A stretch of DNA of 64,000 nucleotides from the NCBI RefSeq assembly GCF_019049625.1, contig NZ_JAFMOY010000121.1, positions 62,001 through 126,000 on the forward strand. The letters are read 5' to 3'. Source of the DNA: Rahnella ecdela. Lineage in GTDB: Bacteria; Pseudomonadota; Gammaproteobacteria; Enterobacterales; Enterobacteriaceae. Below the pieces are notes generated by a model. It had not been told where the DNA came from and ran no database searches. It saw only the letters and a list, made by a program, of their open reading frames with translations. The position numbers and the translations under genes were made by a program. This document shows positions 1 through 9,634 of this stretch, piece after piece. Within the stretch, counting starts at the first letter, position 1. Each line of letters begins with the position of its first letter.

Positions 1-1071
1 GAAACAATCAGCCAGATATTGAACTCGCTCAATGTGCCGGTGTTTTTCATTCCCCAGGTCAGACAACCCACGTGGGCGAAAATCAGCAAAGAAATCCTGC
101 GAACGCTGTTTTTCTTTAGCGGTAATTTGCGCCAGAAAGCCATTTATTCCGTCGATAAAATCTGGCGCATTAACCCCAATATCCGAAAAATTCATTCCCT
201 GCTTGAGCTCGGTCAGTTTGATATTTTATATATGAATAATCAGCCCAGCTCTAACGTGGAAGGCTACTATTCGACCGCAGGCTTACCGACAGAAATCGTG
301 CAACATTGCCGCATTGAACCGGTTCTTAACAGGGAGGTTGTGCGCATCGTTAACCGCTTCTGCCACAGCATTATCTCTGTTTCTCAGGGCGTTCAGGAAC
401 AATTGCTTAAACGTGGCGTGCGCAAAGAGCTGTGTTTTACCGTCTTCAACGGTATTGATATTCATCAGCCCTTGCCCGATGGCACCAGGATCCGCGAAGA
501 ACTCGGCGCAACGCAAGACACGTTCATCTTAGGCAGTATCGGCTCTCTGATTAACCGTAAAGCCCACCACTTCACTTTACTGGCACTCGACAAATTTAAC
601 CGCGCGTTCCCGGAAGCGAAATGGAAAATGGTGTTTGTCGGTGAAGGCCCGAATTTACGCCGTCTCATTCAGCAAGTTTCGGCTCTGAATATGATGGATA
701 AAGTGGTATTTACAGGCTTCCAGAGCAATGCGCTAGAATATCTGGCGGCCTTTGACACCTTTATCTTAGGCTCAAAAAGTGAAGGCTTACCGCGCGTGGT
801 ACTTGAGTCCATGTTACTGAAAACACCGGTGATCGGGTCGAATGTCACGGGAACTGCTGAGCTGATTAAAAATGCAGAAACCGGGATGCTTTTTGAGTAT
901 GGCGATATTGAGATGCTCTTTAATCATATGAAAACGCTGTATCTCAACACCCATTTGCGAAGTGAAATCGCGGCGCAGGCAAACCTCAATGTCCGCGAAA
1001 AATTTGCGATTGAAAAATATGTCTCTGGCGTGGAAACCGTTTTAAGCAGCGTTAAAAAGAAACAAGGCTGA
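1..1071 (+). CDS. Glycosyltransferase family 4 (GT-B), 5' end outside window
   Basis: A GT-B fold sugar transferase, likely acting in the cytoplasm on a surface glycan or LPS. The reading frame is open to base 1: codons for E-T-I-S-Q-I precede the TTG at base 19, so the true start lies upstream and the gene is partial. The C-terminal half carries the nucleotide-sugar binding region of GT4 enzymes, with EGLPRVVLESMLLKTPVIGS at about residues 255-275 and a VFNGID segment at about residues 142-147 of the visible part. The next gene starts 2 bases after the stop, so the two are cotranscribed. Acceptor and donor sugar are unknown. The family call is firm; the exact role is not. Confidence 0.8.
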   Translation, partial: ETISQILNSLNVPVFFIPQVRQPTWAKISKEILRTLFFFSGNLRQKAIYSVDKIWRINPNIRKIHSLLELGQFDILYMNNQPSSNVEGYYSTAGLPTEIVQHCRIEPVLNREVVRIVNRFCHSIISVSQGVQEQLLKRGVRKELCFTVFNGIDIHQPLPDGTRIREELGATQDTFILGSIGSLINRKAHHFTLLALDKFNRAFPEAKWKMVFVGEGPNLRRLIQQVSALNMMDKVVFTGFQSNALEYLAAFDTFILGSKSEGLPRVVLESMLLKTPVIGSNVTGTAELIKNAETGMLFEYGDIEMLFNHMKTLYLNTHLRSEIAAQANLNVREKFAIEKYVSGVETVLSSVKKKQG

Positions 1072-1073
1072 AC

Positions 1074-2003
1074 ATGTTTAAATTTCTAAATCCTAAATAT
1101 CGTCACATTCTTTCACGCCACAATCTGCCATATGCCAATACGGTCTTAGCGGGAGCGCCGAAGAACAATATCACCTCTGTCGTCATTCCTTCCGCAGGTG
1201 CTGACTATATTGAAGAAGCTTGCTTATGCGCGGAATTTGCCGATAAATTCGCCACTCAGTTGCAGGAAATCGTCATTGTGACCGATCAGGATGCCAGCCT
1301 GTTCCGGCCTTTGCCTGAAAAAGTCCGGATCGTTACGCTTAATCCTGAAACCAAAACGGGTGATTATCGCTATAAACAAATTTATCTCAGCCGTCTGATT
1401 AAACTGCTGGCCCCTTTGCAGGCGAAAACTGACGGTATTTTGATGATCGATTCAGACCTGAATCTGCTGAAAATGCCTGAGATTCAGCTGCACGAAAACC
1501 ATATTTATTCGAGTTTCCGTCAAGGCAAAATGATTGCCAAACTCCAGGGGTGCGACCCGGAAATTATTCCGGCGTATTACAAAAACAGCGTGCGGCCTTA
1601 TATCGTTGACCACGTCAACGGCGCATTTTTAGCGGCGACGCGTAAAACCTGGGAACGTTTGTGTCCGCTGTGGATGATGTTTTTCAGAGATACCTGGAAT
1701 ATCCTGCCAGACAATCAGCCTCCAACGGATCAGCTGCCACTGGCGGCAATGCTCGATACTCTGGATATCAAAAGCGTCAATCTCGGCGACTGGATGAACT
1801 GGCCGGTTTCGAAGAAAATTGGCGGCACGCCGTCGGTTATTCCGAAAGAAGTCATTGGTGCGCATGGCGGTTTCCCGCTGACTGAATGGCAAAAATATCT
1901 GGCCTCGCCGGATAATGAGCTGCTGTTTAAAGGCCAGGATTACACCCGTAAAGTGCGATATCTGACAGATGTCGAGAAACAACAGGCAGAGACGGGCGCA
2001 TAA
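1074..2003 (+). CDS. Putative glycosyltransferase-like protein with DSD motif, specificity unknown
   Basis: A 309-residue soluble protein that I do not recognise by name. A hydrophobic strand followed by D126-S-D128 (GILMIDSDLN) looks like the metal-binding DXD of a GT-A glycosyltransferase. The N-terminal part (SVVIPSAGADY, then EIVIVTDQD) fits the nucleotide-binding half of such a fold. No signal peptide or membrane helix is seen. It starts 2 bases after the preceding GT4 gene and ends before a strong terminator, so it is the last gene of a glycan cluster that begins outside the window. A cell-surface polysaccharide or LPS decoration role is inferred from position only. Confidence 0.55.
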   Translation: MFKFLNPKYRHILSRHNLPYANTVLAGAPKNNITSVVIPSAGADYIEEACLCAEFADKFATQLQEIVIVTDQDASLFRPLPEKVRIVTLNPETKTGDYRYKQIYLSRLIKLLAPLQAKTDGILMIDSDLNLLKMPEIQLHENHIYSSFRQGKMIAKLQGCDPEIIPAYYKNSVRPYIVDHVNGAFLAATRKTWERLCPLWMMFFRDTWNILPDNQPPTDQLPLAAMLDTLDIKSVNLGDWMNWPVSKKIGGTPSVIPKEVIGAHGGFPLTEWQKYLASPDNELLFKGQDYTRKVRYLTDVEKQQAETGA

Positions 2004-2020
2004 AAATGCTCTTCAGGTCA

Positions 2021-2053
2021 GACAAAAGCCCGCCATTTCAGCGGGCTTTTGTC
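2021..2053. terminator. Bidirectional terminator between glycosyltransferase cluster and tdh
   Basis: A 13-bp perfect stem, GACAAAAGCCCGC paired with GCGGGCTTTTGTC, with a 7-base loop. The AAAA/TTTT at the stem base gives a U-run in either direction. It lies between two convergent genes. Confidence 0.85.
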
Positions 2054-2072
2054 ATATCTGCGAAAAGTCAGC

Positions 2073-3095
2073 TCACCAGTTAAGGATGACTTTTCCGGAA
2101 TGTCCGGAACGCATCGCATCAAACCCTTTCTGAAATTCATCAATCGGGAAATGATGAGTGATCAAAGGGGTGAGATCTAAGCCGGACTGGATAAGAGCAG
2201 CCATTTTGTACCAGGTCTCAAACATTTCCCGCCCGTAGATCCCTTTAATAAACAGCCCCTTGAAAATCACCTGATTCCAGTCGATGGCCATTTCCGTGGA
2301 AGGGATACCGAGCATAGCAATCCGCCCGCCGTGATTCATGGCACTGAGCATGCTGCGAAACGCCGCCGGTGCGCCGGACATTTCCAGTCCGACATCAAAC
2401 CCTTCCGTCATCCCCAGTTCTTCCATAACGTCCGGCAGGCTTTGCTGGCTGACATTGACCGCCCGCGTCACGCCCATTTTGCGTGCCAGTTCGAGGCGGT
2501 ATTCGTTCATGTCGGTGATCACCACATGACGCGCGCCAACGTGTTTGCAAATCGCTGCGGCCATTATCCCAATCGGACCAGCACCGCTTATCAGCACGTC
2601 TTCCCCGACGAGATCAAAAGACAGTGCGGTATGAACCGCATTGCCCAGCGGGTCGAAAATTGCCGCCAGATCATCAGAAATATTGTCGGGGATTTTGAAC
2701 GCATTGAACGCTGGCAAAACCAGATATTCCGCAAAGGCACCAGGACGGTTTACTCCGACGCCCTGAGCATTGCGACATAAATGCGTGCGTCCGCCACGGC
2801 AGTTTCGGCAATGTCCGCAGGTGATATGGCCTTCACCGGAAACACGGTCGCCAATGCTAAAACCTTTGACTTCCTGACCAATTCCGACAACTTCGCCGAC
2901 GTATTCATGCCCGACCACCATCGGCACGGGAATGGTTTTTTGCGACCACGCATCCCAGTTGTAAATATGCACATCAGTTCCGCAGATGGCTGTTTTACGG
3001 ATTTTGATCAGCAAATCGTTATGGCCCATTTCGGGCACCGGCGCATCCGTCATCCAGATGCCTTCTTCACGTCTGAGTTTTGCTAAGGCTTTCAT
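2073..3095 (-). CDS. tdh: L-threonine 3-dehydrogenase
   Basis: A zinc-dependent NAD+ medium-chain dehydrogenase that oxidises L-threonine to 2-amino-3-ketobutyrate. It has 340 residues against 341 in E. coli and near-identical sequence. The catalytic zinc region is C38-G-T-D-V-H43. The structural zinc lobe is [15 protein letters not shown] at about residues 93-107. The NAD-binding Rossmann loop GAGPIG is near residue 170. It lies 9 bases downstream of kbl on the same strand, forming the classic kbl-tdh threonine-to-glycine operon. In E. coli this operon is controlled by Lrp; I did not identify an Lrp site here. Confidence 0.97.
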   Translation of the reverse strand: MKALAKLRREEGIWMTDAPVPEMGHNDLLIKIRKTAICGTDVHIYNWDAWSQKTIPVPMVVGHEYVGEVVGIGQEVKGFSIGDRVSGEGHITCGHCRNCRGGRTHLCRNAQGVGVNRPGAFAEYLVLPAFNAFKIPDNISDDLAAIFDPLGNAVHTALSFDLVGEDVLISGAGPIGIMAAAICKHVGARHVVITDMNEYRLELARKMGVTRAVNVSQQSLPDVMEELGMTEGFDVGLEMSGAPAAFRSMLSAMNHGGRIAMLGIPSTEMAIDWNQVIFKGLFIKGIYGREMFETWYKMAALIQSGLDLTPLITHHFPIDEFQKGFDAMRSGHSGKVILNW

Positions 3096-3104
3096 GGAAA
3101 CTCC

Positions 3105-4301
3105 TCAGGCGATCACGCCAAGTTTTTTGCCGATACGGGTAAAGGCTTCAACCGCCTTTTCGATTTGTTCGGTGCTATGTGCCGCAGACATCTGGGTGCG
3201 GATTCGCGCCAGCCCTTGCGGCACCACCGGATAAAAGAAACCGGTGACATATATGCCTTCCTGCTGCAAAAGTGCGGCAAATTCTTGCGCTAAACGGGCT
3301 TCGCCCAACATGACAGGAATGATGGCGTGATCGGCTCCCGCCAGCGTGAAACCAGCAGCAGTCATTTTTTCACGGAACATTTTGGAATTGCGGAGCACGC
3401 GCTCACGCAGTTCGCTGCCTGCTTCAAGCATGGACAACACTTTTAGCGAGGCAGAAACAATCGAAGGCGCTAAAGAATTGGAGAAAAGATAAGGACGTGA
3501 ACGCTGGCGCAACCAGTCAATCACTTCCTGACGCGCCGCCGTATAACCACCGGAAGCGCCGCCCAGCGCTTTACCCAGCGTACCGGTGATGATATCTACC
3601 CGCCCCATCACGTCACAATACTCGTGAGTACCGCGTCCTTCGGCACCGACAAAACCGACAGCATGGGAATCGTCGACCATCACCAGCGCGTCAAAACGTT
3701 CCGCCAGATCGCACACACCTTTCAGGTTGGCAATCACGCCATCCATGGAAAATACACCGTCGGTCGCGACCATAATATGCCGGGCACCCTCGTCTTTTGC
3801 CTGCTGTAAGCGGGCTTCGAGTTCGTCCATATTATTGTTGGCATAGCGATAGCGTTTGGCTTTGCACAACCGGACGCCATCGATGATTGATGCGTGGTTA
3901 AGCGCATCTGAAATGATAGCGTCTTCTTCACCCAGCAGCGTTTCGAATAAGCCACCGTTAGCATCAAAACAGGAGGAATAAAGGATCGCGTCGTCCATAC
4001 CGAGAAAATCTGCCAGACGATGTTCGAGTTCTTTATGAGTATCTTGTGTACCGCAGATAAAACGCACCGATGCCATACCGAAACCGTGGCTGTCGAGCCC
4101 TTCTTTCGCGGCCCGGAGAAGCTCCGGATGGTTAGCTAACCCGAGATAATTATTGGCGCAGAAATTGATAACCGGCTTGCCACCGGCGACAGAAACTTCA
4201 GCTTGCTGAGGCGTGGTTAAAATACGTTCTTCTTTAAACAGTCCTTCAACCCGCGCCTGATCGAGCTGGTCTTCCAACTGCCGATAAAACGAAACAGACA
4301 T
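3105..4301 (-). CDS. kbl: 2-amino-3-ketobutyrate CoA ligase (glycine C-acetyltransferase)
   Basis: A PLP enzyme that cleaves 2-amino-3-ketobutyrate with CoA to glycine and acetyl-CoA, the second step after threonine dehydrogenase. It has 398 residues, the same as E. coli. The Schiff-base lysine lies in [15 protein letters not shown] (about residue 244), and [16 protein letters not shown] near residue 46 is typical of the alpha-oxoamine synthase family. It is the first gene of kbl-tdh and diverges from hldD across about 240 bases that must hold both promoters. Confidence 0.97.
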   Translation of the reverse strand: MSVSFYRQLEDQLDQARVEGLFKEERILTTPQQAEVSVAGGKPVINFCANNYLGLANHPELLRAAKEGLDSHGFGMASVRFICGTQDTHKELEHRLADFLGMDDAILYSSCFDANGGLFETLLGEEDAIISDALNHASIIDGVRLCKAKRYRYANNNMDELEARLQQAKDEGARHIMVATDGVFSMDGVIANLKGVCDLAERFDALVMVDDSHAVGFVGAEGRGTHEYCDVMGRVDIITGTLGKALGGASGGYTAARQEVIDWLRQRSRPYLFSNSLAPSIVSASLKVLSMLEAGSELRERVLRNSKMFREKMTAAGFTLAGADHAIIPVMLGEARLAQEFAALLQQEGIYVTGFFYPVVPQGLARIRTQMSAAHSTEQIEKAVEAFTRIGKKLGVIA

Positions 4302-4542
4302 ACAGTATTCTCCTGAAATGACTCATTCACGGAATACCTTACTAATCTGGATATGAAATAACGATGGAACCGCTCACAATATCTTAGTTTTGTAGCATAG
4401 TTCACGCCTTACGGTCTGAAACACAAGAATGCGTGTTATCGGACACCTTCCCAATGTGAGCTTCATAATGAAGTGTTATGATATTACCCAATTACAGGCT
4501 GCGCATGGTGCGCGGTTCTTCAAATGATTAAAGGTGGATCCC

Positions 4543-5475
4543 ATGATAATCGTCACTGGCGGCGCTGGTTTTATCGGCAGCAATATTATTAAATCGCTCA
4601 ATGATATGGGATACCGCGATATTCTGGTGGTTGATAACCTGAAAGACGGCACCAAATTCGTCAATCTGGTTGATCTGGATATTGCGGATTATTGCGACAA
4701 AGAAGATTTCATCGCCAGTATCGTTGCAGGCGACGATTTAGGTGATATTGACGCCATTTTCCATGAAGGCGCCTGTTCGTCCACCACTGAGTGGGACGGC
4801 AAGTACATGATGGATAACAACTATCAGTACTCTAAAGATATTCTGCATTATTGCCTGGATCGCAGCATTCCTTTCCTTTACGCCTCTTCTGCAGCTACTT
4901 ACGGCAGCCAGAGCACCAGCTTTGTAGAAGACCGTAAATACGAGCAGCCGCTGAACGTCTATGGCTATTCAAAGTTCCTGTTTGACCAGTATGTTCGCGA
5001 AATTTTGCCACATGCAGAATCTCAGATTTGTGGTTTCCGTTACTTCAACGTCTACGGACCACGTGAAGGCCATAAAGGCAGCATGGCCAGCGTCGCGTTC
5101 CATCTGAATAACCAGATCAACGCCGGCGAGAACCCGAAATTGTTCTCCGGCAGCGAAGGTTTCAAACGCGATTTCATCTACGTGGGCGACGTGGCTGCGG
5201 TAAACCTGTGGTTCTGGCAGAACGGTGTTTCCGGTATTTTCAACTGCGGTACCGGCCGTTCAGAATCCTTCCAGGCCGTGGCAGATGCGGTGGTGGCGTA
5301 CCACAAATCTGGCGATATCGAATACATTCCTTTCCCGGAAAAGCTGAAAGGCCGTTATCAGTCCTTCACTCAGGCCGATATGACCGCGCTGCGTAATGCC
5401 GGTTATGACAAACCTTTCAAAACGGTTGCTGAAGGCGTGACGGAATACATGAGCTGGCTTAACCGCACAGTTTAA
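4543..5475 (+). CDS. hldD: ADP-L-glycero-D-manno-heptose 6-epimerase
   Basis: Converts ADP-D-glycero-beta-D-manno-heptose to the L-glycero form, the donor for LPS inner-core heptoses. The start at 4543 gives 310 residues, exactly the E. coli length, and has AAGGTGG at 4531-4537 five bases upstream; an in-frame GTG at 4534 overlaps that ribosome site and is rejected. It is an SDR-type epimerase with the NADP loop [10 protein letters not shown] at residues 5-14 and the catalytic YGYSK motif near residue 140. It heads the core operon, with waaF following 29 bases after the stop. E. coli hldD has an extra heat-shock promoter; I could not identify one here. Confidence 0.97.
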   Translation: MIIVTGGAGFIGSNIIKSLNDMGYRDILVVDNLKDGTKFVNLVDLDIADYCDKEDFIASIVAGDDLGDIDAIFHEGACSSTTEWDGKYMMDNNYQYSKDILHYCLDRSIPFLYASSAATYGSQSTSFVEDRKYEQPLNVYGYSKFLFDQYVREILPHAESQICGFRYFNVYGPREGHKGSMASVAFHLNNQINAGENPKLFSGSEGFKRDFIYVGDVAAVNLWFWQNGVSGIFNCGTGRSESFQAVADAVVAYHKSGDIEYIPFPEKLKGRYQSFTQADMTALRNAGYDKPFKTVAEGVTEYMSWLNRTV

Positions 5476-5504
5476 GCCCTGCACATTGAGGAATGGTTAA
5501 CGGT

Positions 5505-6554
5505 ATGAAAATACTGGTGATTGGGCCGTCATGGGTCGGTGACATGATGATGTCTCAAAGTCTCTACCGCACCCTGAAAGCTGCGCACCCGCAAGCACAA
5601 ATAGACGTGATGGCACCTGCATGGTGTCGTCCTTTGCTCGACCGGATGCCACAAGTCAATCAGGCACTGGCGATGCCATTGGGTCACGGTGCTCTGGAGC
5701 TTGGCGAGCGTCGCCGTCTGGGCGTTTCATTACGTGATACGCATTATGACCGCGCCTATGTCTTGCCTAATTCCTTTAAATCAGCGCTGGTTCCGTTCTT
5801 TGCGCACATTCCTCGGCGTACTGGCTGGCGTGGCGAAATGCGCTATGGCCTGCTCAATGATTTGCGGGTGCTCGATAAGGTGGCATTTCCGCTGATGGTT
5901 CAGCGCTACGCTGCACTGGGCTACGAAGCCGGGCGAATCAAAACGGCTGCTGATCTTCCGCAGCCCATTCTGTGGCCAAAACTTCAGGTCACCGAAGCCG
6001 AAATCACCGCCGTCAAAAACGCATTTAATGTCGATAATACACGTCCGTTGATCGGGTTTTGTCCGGGCGCTGAATTCGGTCCGGCCAAACGCTGGCCGCA
6101 TTATCACTACGCCGTGCTGGCCGAAAAACTGATCAGTGAAGGCTATCAGGTCGCGCTGTTTGGCTCAGAGAAAGACAATGCGGCAGGGGAACAAATCCGC
6201 CTGGCGCTGACCGAAAATGCTCAGCCCTTCTGTTTGAATCTTGCCGGTAAAACCTCATTGGATCAGGCGGTTGTGATGATAGCTTCTTGTCAGGCTGTGG
6301 TCAGCAATGACTCAGGTCTGATGCATGTGGCCGCTGCGCTGGGAAAACCGCTGGTAGCACTATACGGGCCGAGCAGCCCGGACTTCACCCCGCCGCTCAG
6401 TCATCAGGCAAAAGTGATCCGCCTTATCACCGGCTACCATAAAGTCCGAAAAGGCGATGCCGAAGAAGGCTATCACCAGAGTCTGATTGATATTCAACCA
6501 GAGCAGGTTTATCAGGAATTAAGCCAGTTACTGAGCGCAAGGAAGGAGCTTTAA
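5505..6554 (+). CDS. waaF: ADP-heptose:LPS heptosyltransferase II
   Basis: Adds the second heptose to the LPS inner core on the cytoplasmic face of the inner membrane; GT9 family. The start at 5505 (MKILVIGPSWVGDMMMSQSL) gives 349 residues against 348 in E. coli. The upstream ATG at 5493 directly abuts the GAGGA at 5488-5492, so it has no usable spacing, while 5505 does. Visible motifs are GFCPGAEFGPAKRWP in the middle and NDSGLMHVAAALGKPLVALY in the C-terminal ADP-heptose site. Its stop overlaps the waaC start by one base (TAATG). Confidence 0.96.
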   Translation: MKILVIGPSWVGDMMMSQSLYRTLKAAHPQAQIDVMAPAWCRPLLDRMPQVNQALAMPLGHGALELGERRRLGVSLRDTHYDRAYVLPNSFKSALVPFFAHIPRRTGWRGEMRYGLLNDLRVLDKVAFPLMVQRYAALGYEAGRIKTAADLPQPILWPKLQVTEAEITAVKNAFNVDNTRPLIGFCPGAEFGPAKRWPHYHYAVLAEKLISEGYQVALFGSEKDNAAGEQIRLALTENAQPFCLNLAGKTSLDQAVVMIASCQAVVSNDSGLMHVAAALGKPLVALYGPSSPDFTPPLSHQAKVIRLITGYHKVRKGDAEEGYHQSLIDIQPEQVYQELSQLLSARKEL

Positions 6555-7537
6555 TGCGGGTTCTCATCGTCAAAACCTCGTCCATGGGCGATGTTCTGCA
6601 CACGCTTCCGGCGTTAACGGATGCCATGCAGGCTATTCCCGGGATCCGCTTTGACTGGGTTGTGGAAGAAGGTTTCACTCAGATCCCCGGCTGGCATCCG
6701 GCTGTAGACCGCGTTATTCCGGTGGCCATCCGCCGCTGGCGTAAAAACTGGTTTGGCTCTGAAACCCGGCAACAACGTTGTGATTTCAAACGTGAAGTTC
6801 AGTCCACCAGCTATGACGCCATCATTGACGCTCAGGGCCTAATCAAAAGTGCAGCGCTGATCACCCGCGTCGCCAAAGGTGAAAAACACGGGCAAGACTG
6901 CAAAAGCGCCCGTGAACCTTTCGCCAGCTGGTTCTTTAATCAGCGGCACGAAATTGATAAAAAGCAGCACGCCGTGGAACGAACCAGAGAATTGTTCGCT
7001 AAAAGTCTCGGTTATGAAAAACCTGCGAACCAGGGCGACTACGCCATTGCGGCGCGTTTCCTTTCACATCTGCCTGACGATGCCGGTCAGTATCTGGTCT
7101 TCCTCCATGCGACCACCCGTGCAGACAAACACTGGCCGGAAGAAAAGTGGCGGGAGCTGATCGGGATGCTGAGTACAACTAATCTACGCGTCAAACTGCC
7201 GTGGGGCGCTGAGCATGAATATCAGCGCGCATTGCGCCTCGCTGAAGGGTTCCCGTACGTGGAAGTCTTGCCTAAATTGAGCCTCGAGAAAGTAGCCGAG
7301 GTGTTAGCCGGTGCAAAAGCCGTTATCTCGGTGGATACCGGACTCAGCCATCTGACCGCCGCGCTGGATCGGCCGAATATCACCCTTTATGGCCCGACAG
7401 ATCCGGGTTTGATTGGCGGGTACGGGAAGAATCAGTTTGTCCTGAAAGCAGAAAATAACTCGCTGGAGAATTTGCCGGCGGAACGCGTTTTTGAGCAACT
7501 TAACGATGTAATTTCTGCCGATAAGGAAATGGACTGA
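6554..7537 (+). CDS. waaC: ADP-heptose:LPS heptosyltransferase I
   Basis: Transfers the first L,D-heptose onto Kdo2-lipid A; GT9, GT-B fold. It has 327 residues, slightly longer than the E. coli protein. The N-terminus is MRVLIVKTSSMGDVLHTLPAL. The donor-site segment is VDTGLSHLTAALDRPNITLYG near residue 260. It overlaps waaF by one base and is followed 2 bases later by a further GT9 gene, so translation is probably coupled along hldD-waaF-waaC. Confidence 0.95.
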   Translation: MRVLIVKTSSMGDVLHTLPALTDAMQAIPGIRFDWVVEEGFTQIPGWHPAVDRVIPVAIRRWRKNWFGSETRQQRCDFKREVQSTSYDAIIDAQGLIKSAALITRVAKGEKHGQDCKSAREPFASWFFNQRHEIDKKQHAVERTRELFAKSLGYEKPANQGDYAIAARFLSHLPDDAGQYLVFLHATTRADKHWPEEKWRELIGMLSTTNLRVKLPWGAEHEYQRALRLAEGFPYVEVLPKLSLEKVAEVLAGAKAVISVDTGLSHLTAALDRPNITLYGPTDPGLIGGYGKNQFVLKAENNSLENLPAERVFEQLNDVISADKEMD

Positions 7538-7539
7538 CC

Positions 7540-8637
7540 ATGAGCTATGTGATTATTTTCATTTTGCTGTGGCCATTCAAAATGCTGATGAAACCTTTTC
7601 ATCAGCGCAAAGGACGCAATCTGGTCATCCAGACTGCCAAAATTGGCGATTTTGTTAATATCACGCCGCTACTCAAACATCTGAAAAAATCAGATGTGCT
7701 AATCAGTAAAACAGTGCTCCCGCTGGCGGGGCGCGATTCAACGATTGAGTCGTGCTTCCTGATTGAAGAATACAAAAATTCTCTGTTGGGCAAAATCCGT
7801 CTGGCATTCAAATTGCTTAACCGTTACGAGAATGTCTATCTGCTGCAACCCAACAGCACTAATGCGTTCTACGCTGCATTTTGTAATGCGAAATACAAAG
7901 CCTTTCTGATCGCCTACACCCGCAAGTGGTATCACGGGATTTTTTATCAGACGGCCGACGTGGTTCGCTTGCATCAAAAAACCGATTTCACACTGGAAAG
8001 TTACCTGAAGCTGGCAGATGCCAGTCTCAGTGCAGAAAGCTATTCTAAACATGCCACCTATCCCTTGTGGAAGCCTGAAAGAACGTTGCCGGAGCTAACT
8101 GAAAACAATAAGATTAAAATTGGCATCAGCATTTCGGCAGGTAATAAAGCTAAAACAATTCCGACGGCCGTATGGATTAAAATCCTCAATATTCTGGCCG
8201 GGATGCCTTGTCAGTTTTATGTGTTTGGTCCGGAAAATGAGCAGAAATATCTTGATCAGCTACTGGAGAAACTGGGCAATAGCGAAAATATCATCAGCTT
8301 AATAGGTAAACTCGAATTGCAGGAAGTTCCCTATGCGATTTCGCAGATGGATATGTATATTGCCTCAGACTCTGGCAACATTTATATCGCTGATGCCGTT
8401 AATATCCCGGTAGTTTGTCTTGCGGGCCCGTGCGACCTGACTGAGCAACATCCGACCTGCGCACCTTTGATTTTGACACCAGAAGACAAAAAGCTCATAC
8501 CCGAATCTTTCATTTTCTCAGCACCTTATAAATTCAGGCACAGTGCAGAAGAACTCTTTGCATTAAGCGATACACAGCTGGATAAAATACGTTCATTCGT
8601 TATGAACAAAGTATTTCAGGGACAAAGCCATGTCTGA
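7540..8637 (+). CDS. GT9-family (heptosyltransferase-like) LPS core glycosyltransferase
   Basis: A 365-residue protein of the heptosyltransferase (GT9) family. The N-terminus has a hydrophobic segment (YVIIFILLWPFKML) not present in WaaF or WaaC, which suggests membrane attachment. The family pattern is seen in LVIQTAKIGDFVNITPLLKHL near residue 29 and ASDSGNIYIADAVNIPVVCLAG near residue 272. The glycine-rich and DSG elements are kept, but overall similarity to WaaF/C/Q is low. Base composition shifts to AT-rich from here onward. It starts 2 bases after waaC and overlaps the next gene by 8 bases. It probably adds an outer-core heptose or related sugar, but donor and acceptor are unknown. Confidence 0.7.
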   Translation: MSYVIIFILLWPFKMLMKPFHQRKGRNLVIQTAKIGDFVNITPLLKHLKKSDVLISKTVLPLAGRDSTIESCFLIEEYKNSLLGKIRLAFKLLNRYENVYLLQPNSTNAFYAAFCNAKYKAFLIAYTRKWYHGIFYQTADVVRLHQKTDFTLESYLKLADASLSAESYSKHATYPLWKPERTLPELTENNKIKIGISISAGNKAKTIPTAVWIKILNILAGMPCQFYVFGPENEQKYLDQLLEKLGNSENIISLIGKLELQEVPYAISQMDMYIASDSGNIYIADAVNIPVVCLAGPCDLTEQHPTCAPLILTPEDKKLIPESFIFSAPYKFRHSAEELFALSDTQLDKIRSFVMNKVFQGQSHV

Positions 8638-9634
8638 CCATGAATATCTGAACTATCTCGAGTATAAAGAAGAGCTCGTGAACAATTTGGGGGTTTCACC
8701 CTTTCCTGTGGTTCATATTGCATTCGGAATAAACAATGCATATGCCCGCGGCATGGGGATTACTATATTTTCTGTATTAGAAAACAACCCTGAACTAGCA
8801 TTTCATATTCATGTTTTTGGCAGTGTACTGGACGAGAAGTCAAAATCTCTGCTGCTTGAACTGGCAGTGGATAACCCACTCGCTATTACCTGTTACGTTT
8901 TTAAGGAGTCTGCCTTCTCCGATTTTCCGCTGATGGGTCGCTATCCACAGGCAATATATTATCGTCTGTTTACTCCTTATATTCTGGCTGACGTCACATC
9001 GAAATTTATCTATCTTGACGCAGACACCTTATGCTTAGGCAGTTACAAAGAGCTGAATGAGATGGATATCAGCTCTTATACGCTGGCAGCCGTGAATGAT
9101 ACGCAACGAGCCAGAAATAAGCTATGTTCTCAATTAGGCCTGACCAACAACAATTATTTTAACTCAGGTTTTTTATACATCAACATTCCTCAGTGGCTTG
9201 CGAAAAACACAACTGAACGGATAATTAAGACGCTTTCCTGTCAGAAAAATGAATTTAAATTCCCAGACCAGGACGCCCTCAACATCGTTCTTGAGCATGA
9301 AGTATTTCTGCTTCCTAAAAAATACAACTTTGTTTGCGACATAATTTTAAACAAAGTGGGAAAAAAAATAGCGATTCCGGAAGATACCATCCTGATCCAT
9401 TATACCGGGAAGTGTAAACCCTGGCATATTTGGGGAATGGGAGAGCTGGCTGATATTTACGATCGTTATTATGCACAATCTCCGTGGCACGCAGTTCCAC
9501 ACGATATGCCTGTTTCGTATAAAGAGATGAAACGCTATGCGCAGGCGCTCTGGCACAAAGGCCGGTATGCGGCAAGTTTATGCTGGATGACTAAGTACAT
9601 GAATAGTAAGATTTTCAGGAAGAGTCCTTTATGA
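8630..9634 (+). CDS. LPS core glycosyltransferase, family 8 (WaaO/WaaI/WaaJ-like)
   Basis: A 334-residue GT8 enzyme, a retaining transferase that usually uses UDP-glucose or UDP-galactose. The family start VHIAFGINNAYARGMGITIFS is near residue 28. The YYRLF motif is at 110-114, the metal-binding D130-A-D132 lies in FIYLDADTL, and NSGFLYINI and IHYTGKCKPWH complete the pattern. The C-terminal basic tail resembles the extension of the E. coli waa GT8 enzymes. It overlaps the genes on both sides (8 bases upstream, ATGA downstream), so it belongs to one transcript. It likely adds an outer-core hexose; which one cannot be read from the sequence. Confidence 0.82.
   Translation: MSDHEYLNYLEYKEELVNNLGVSPFPVVHIAFGINNAYARGMGITIFSVLENNPELAFHIHVFGSVLDEKSKSLLLELAVDNPLAITCYVFKESAFSDFPLMGRYPQAIYYRLFTPYILADVTSKFIYLDADTLCLGSYKELNEMDISSYTLAAVNDTQRARNKLCSQLGLTNNNYFNSGFLYINIPQWLAKNTTERIIKTLSCQKNEFKFPDQDALNIVLEHEVFLLPKKYNFVCDIILNKVGKKIAIPEDTILIHYTGKCKPWHIWGMGELADIYDRYYAQSPWHAVPHDMPVSYKEMKRYAQALWHKGRYAASLCWMTKYMNSKIFRKSPL

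Noticed and set aside
4302-4542. Heat-shock (sigma-32) promoter for hldD
   Set aside because: TCTGAAA and CCCAATGT elements occur, but the spacing of about 28 bases is too long.
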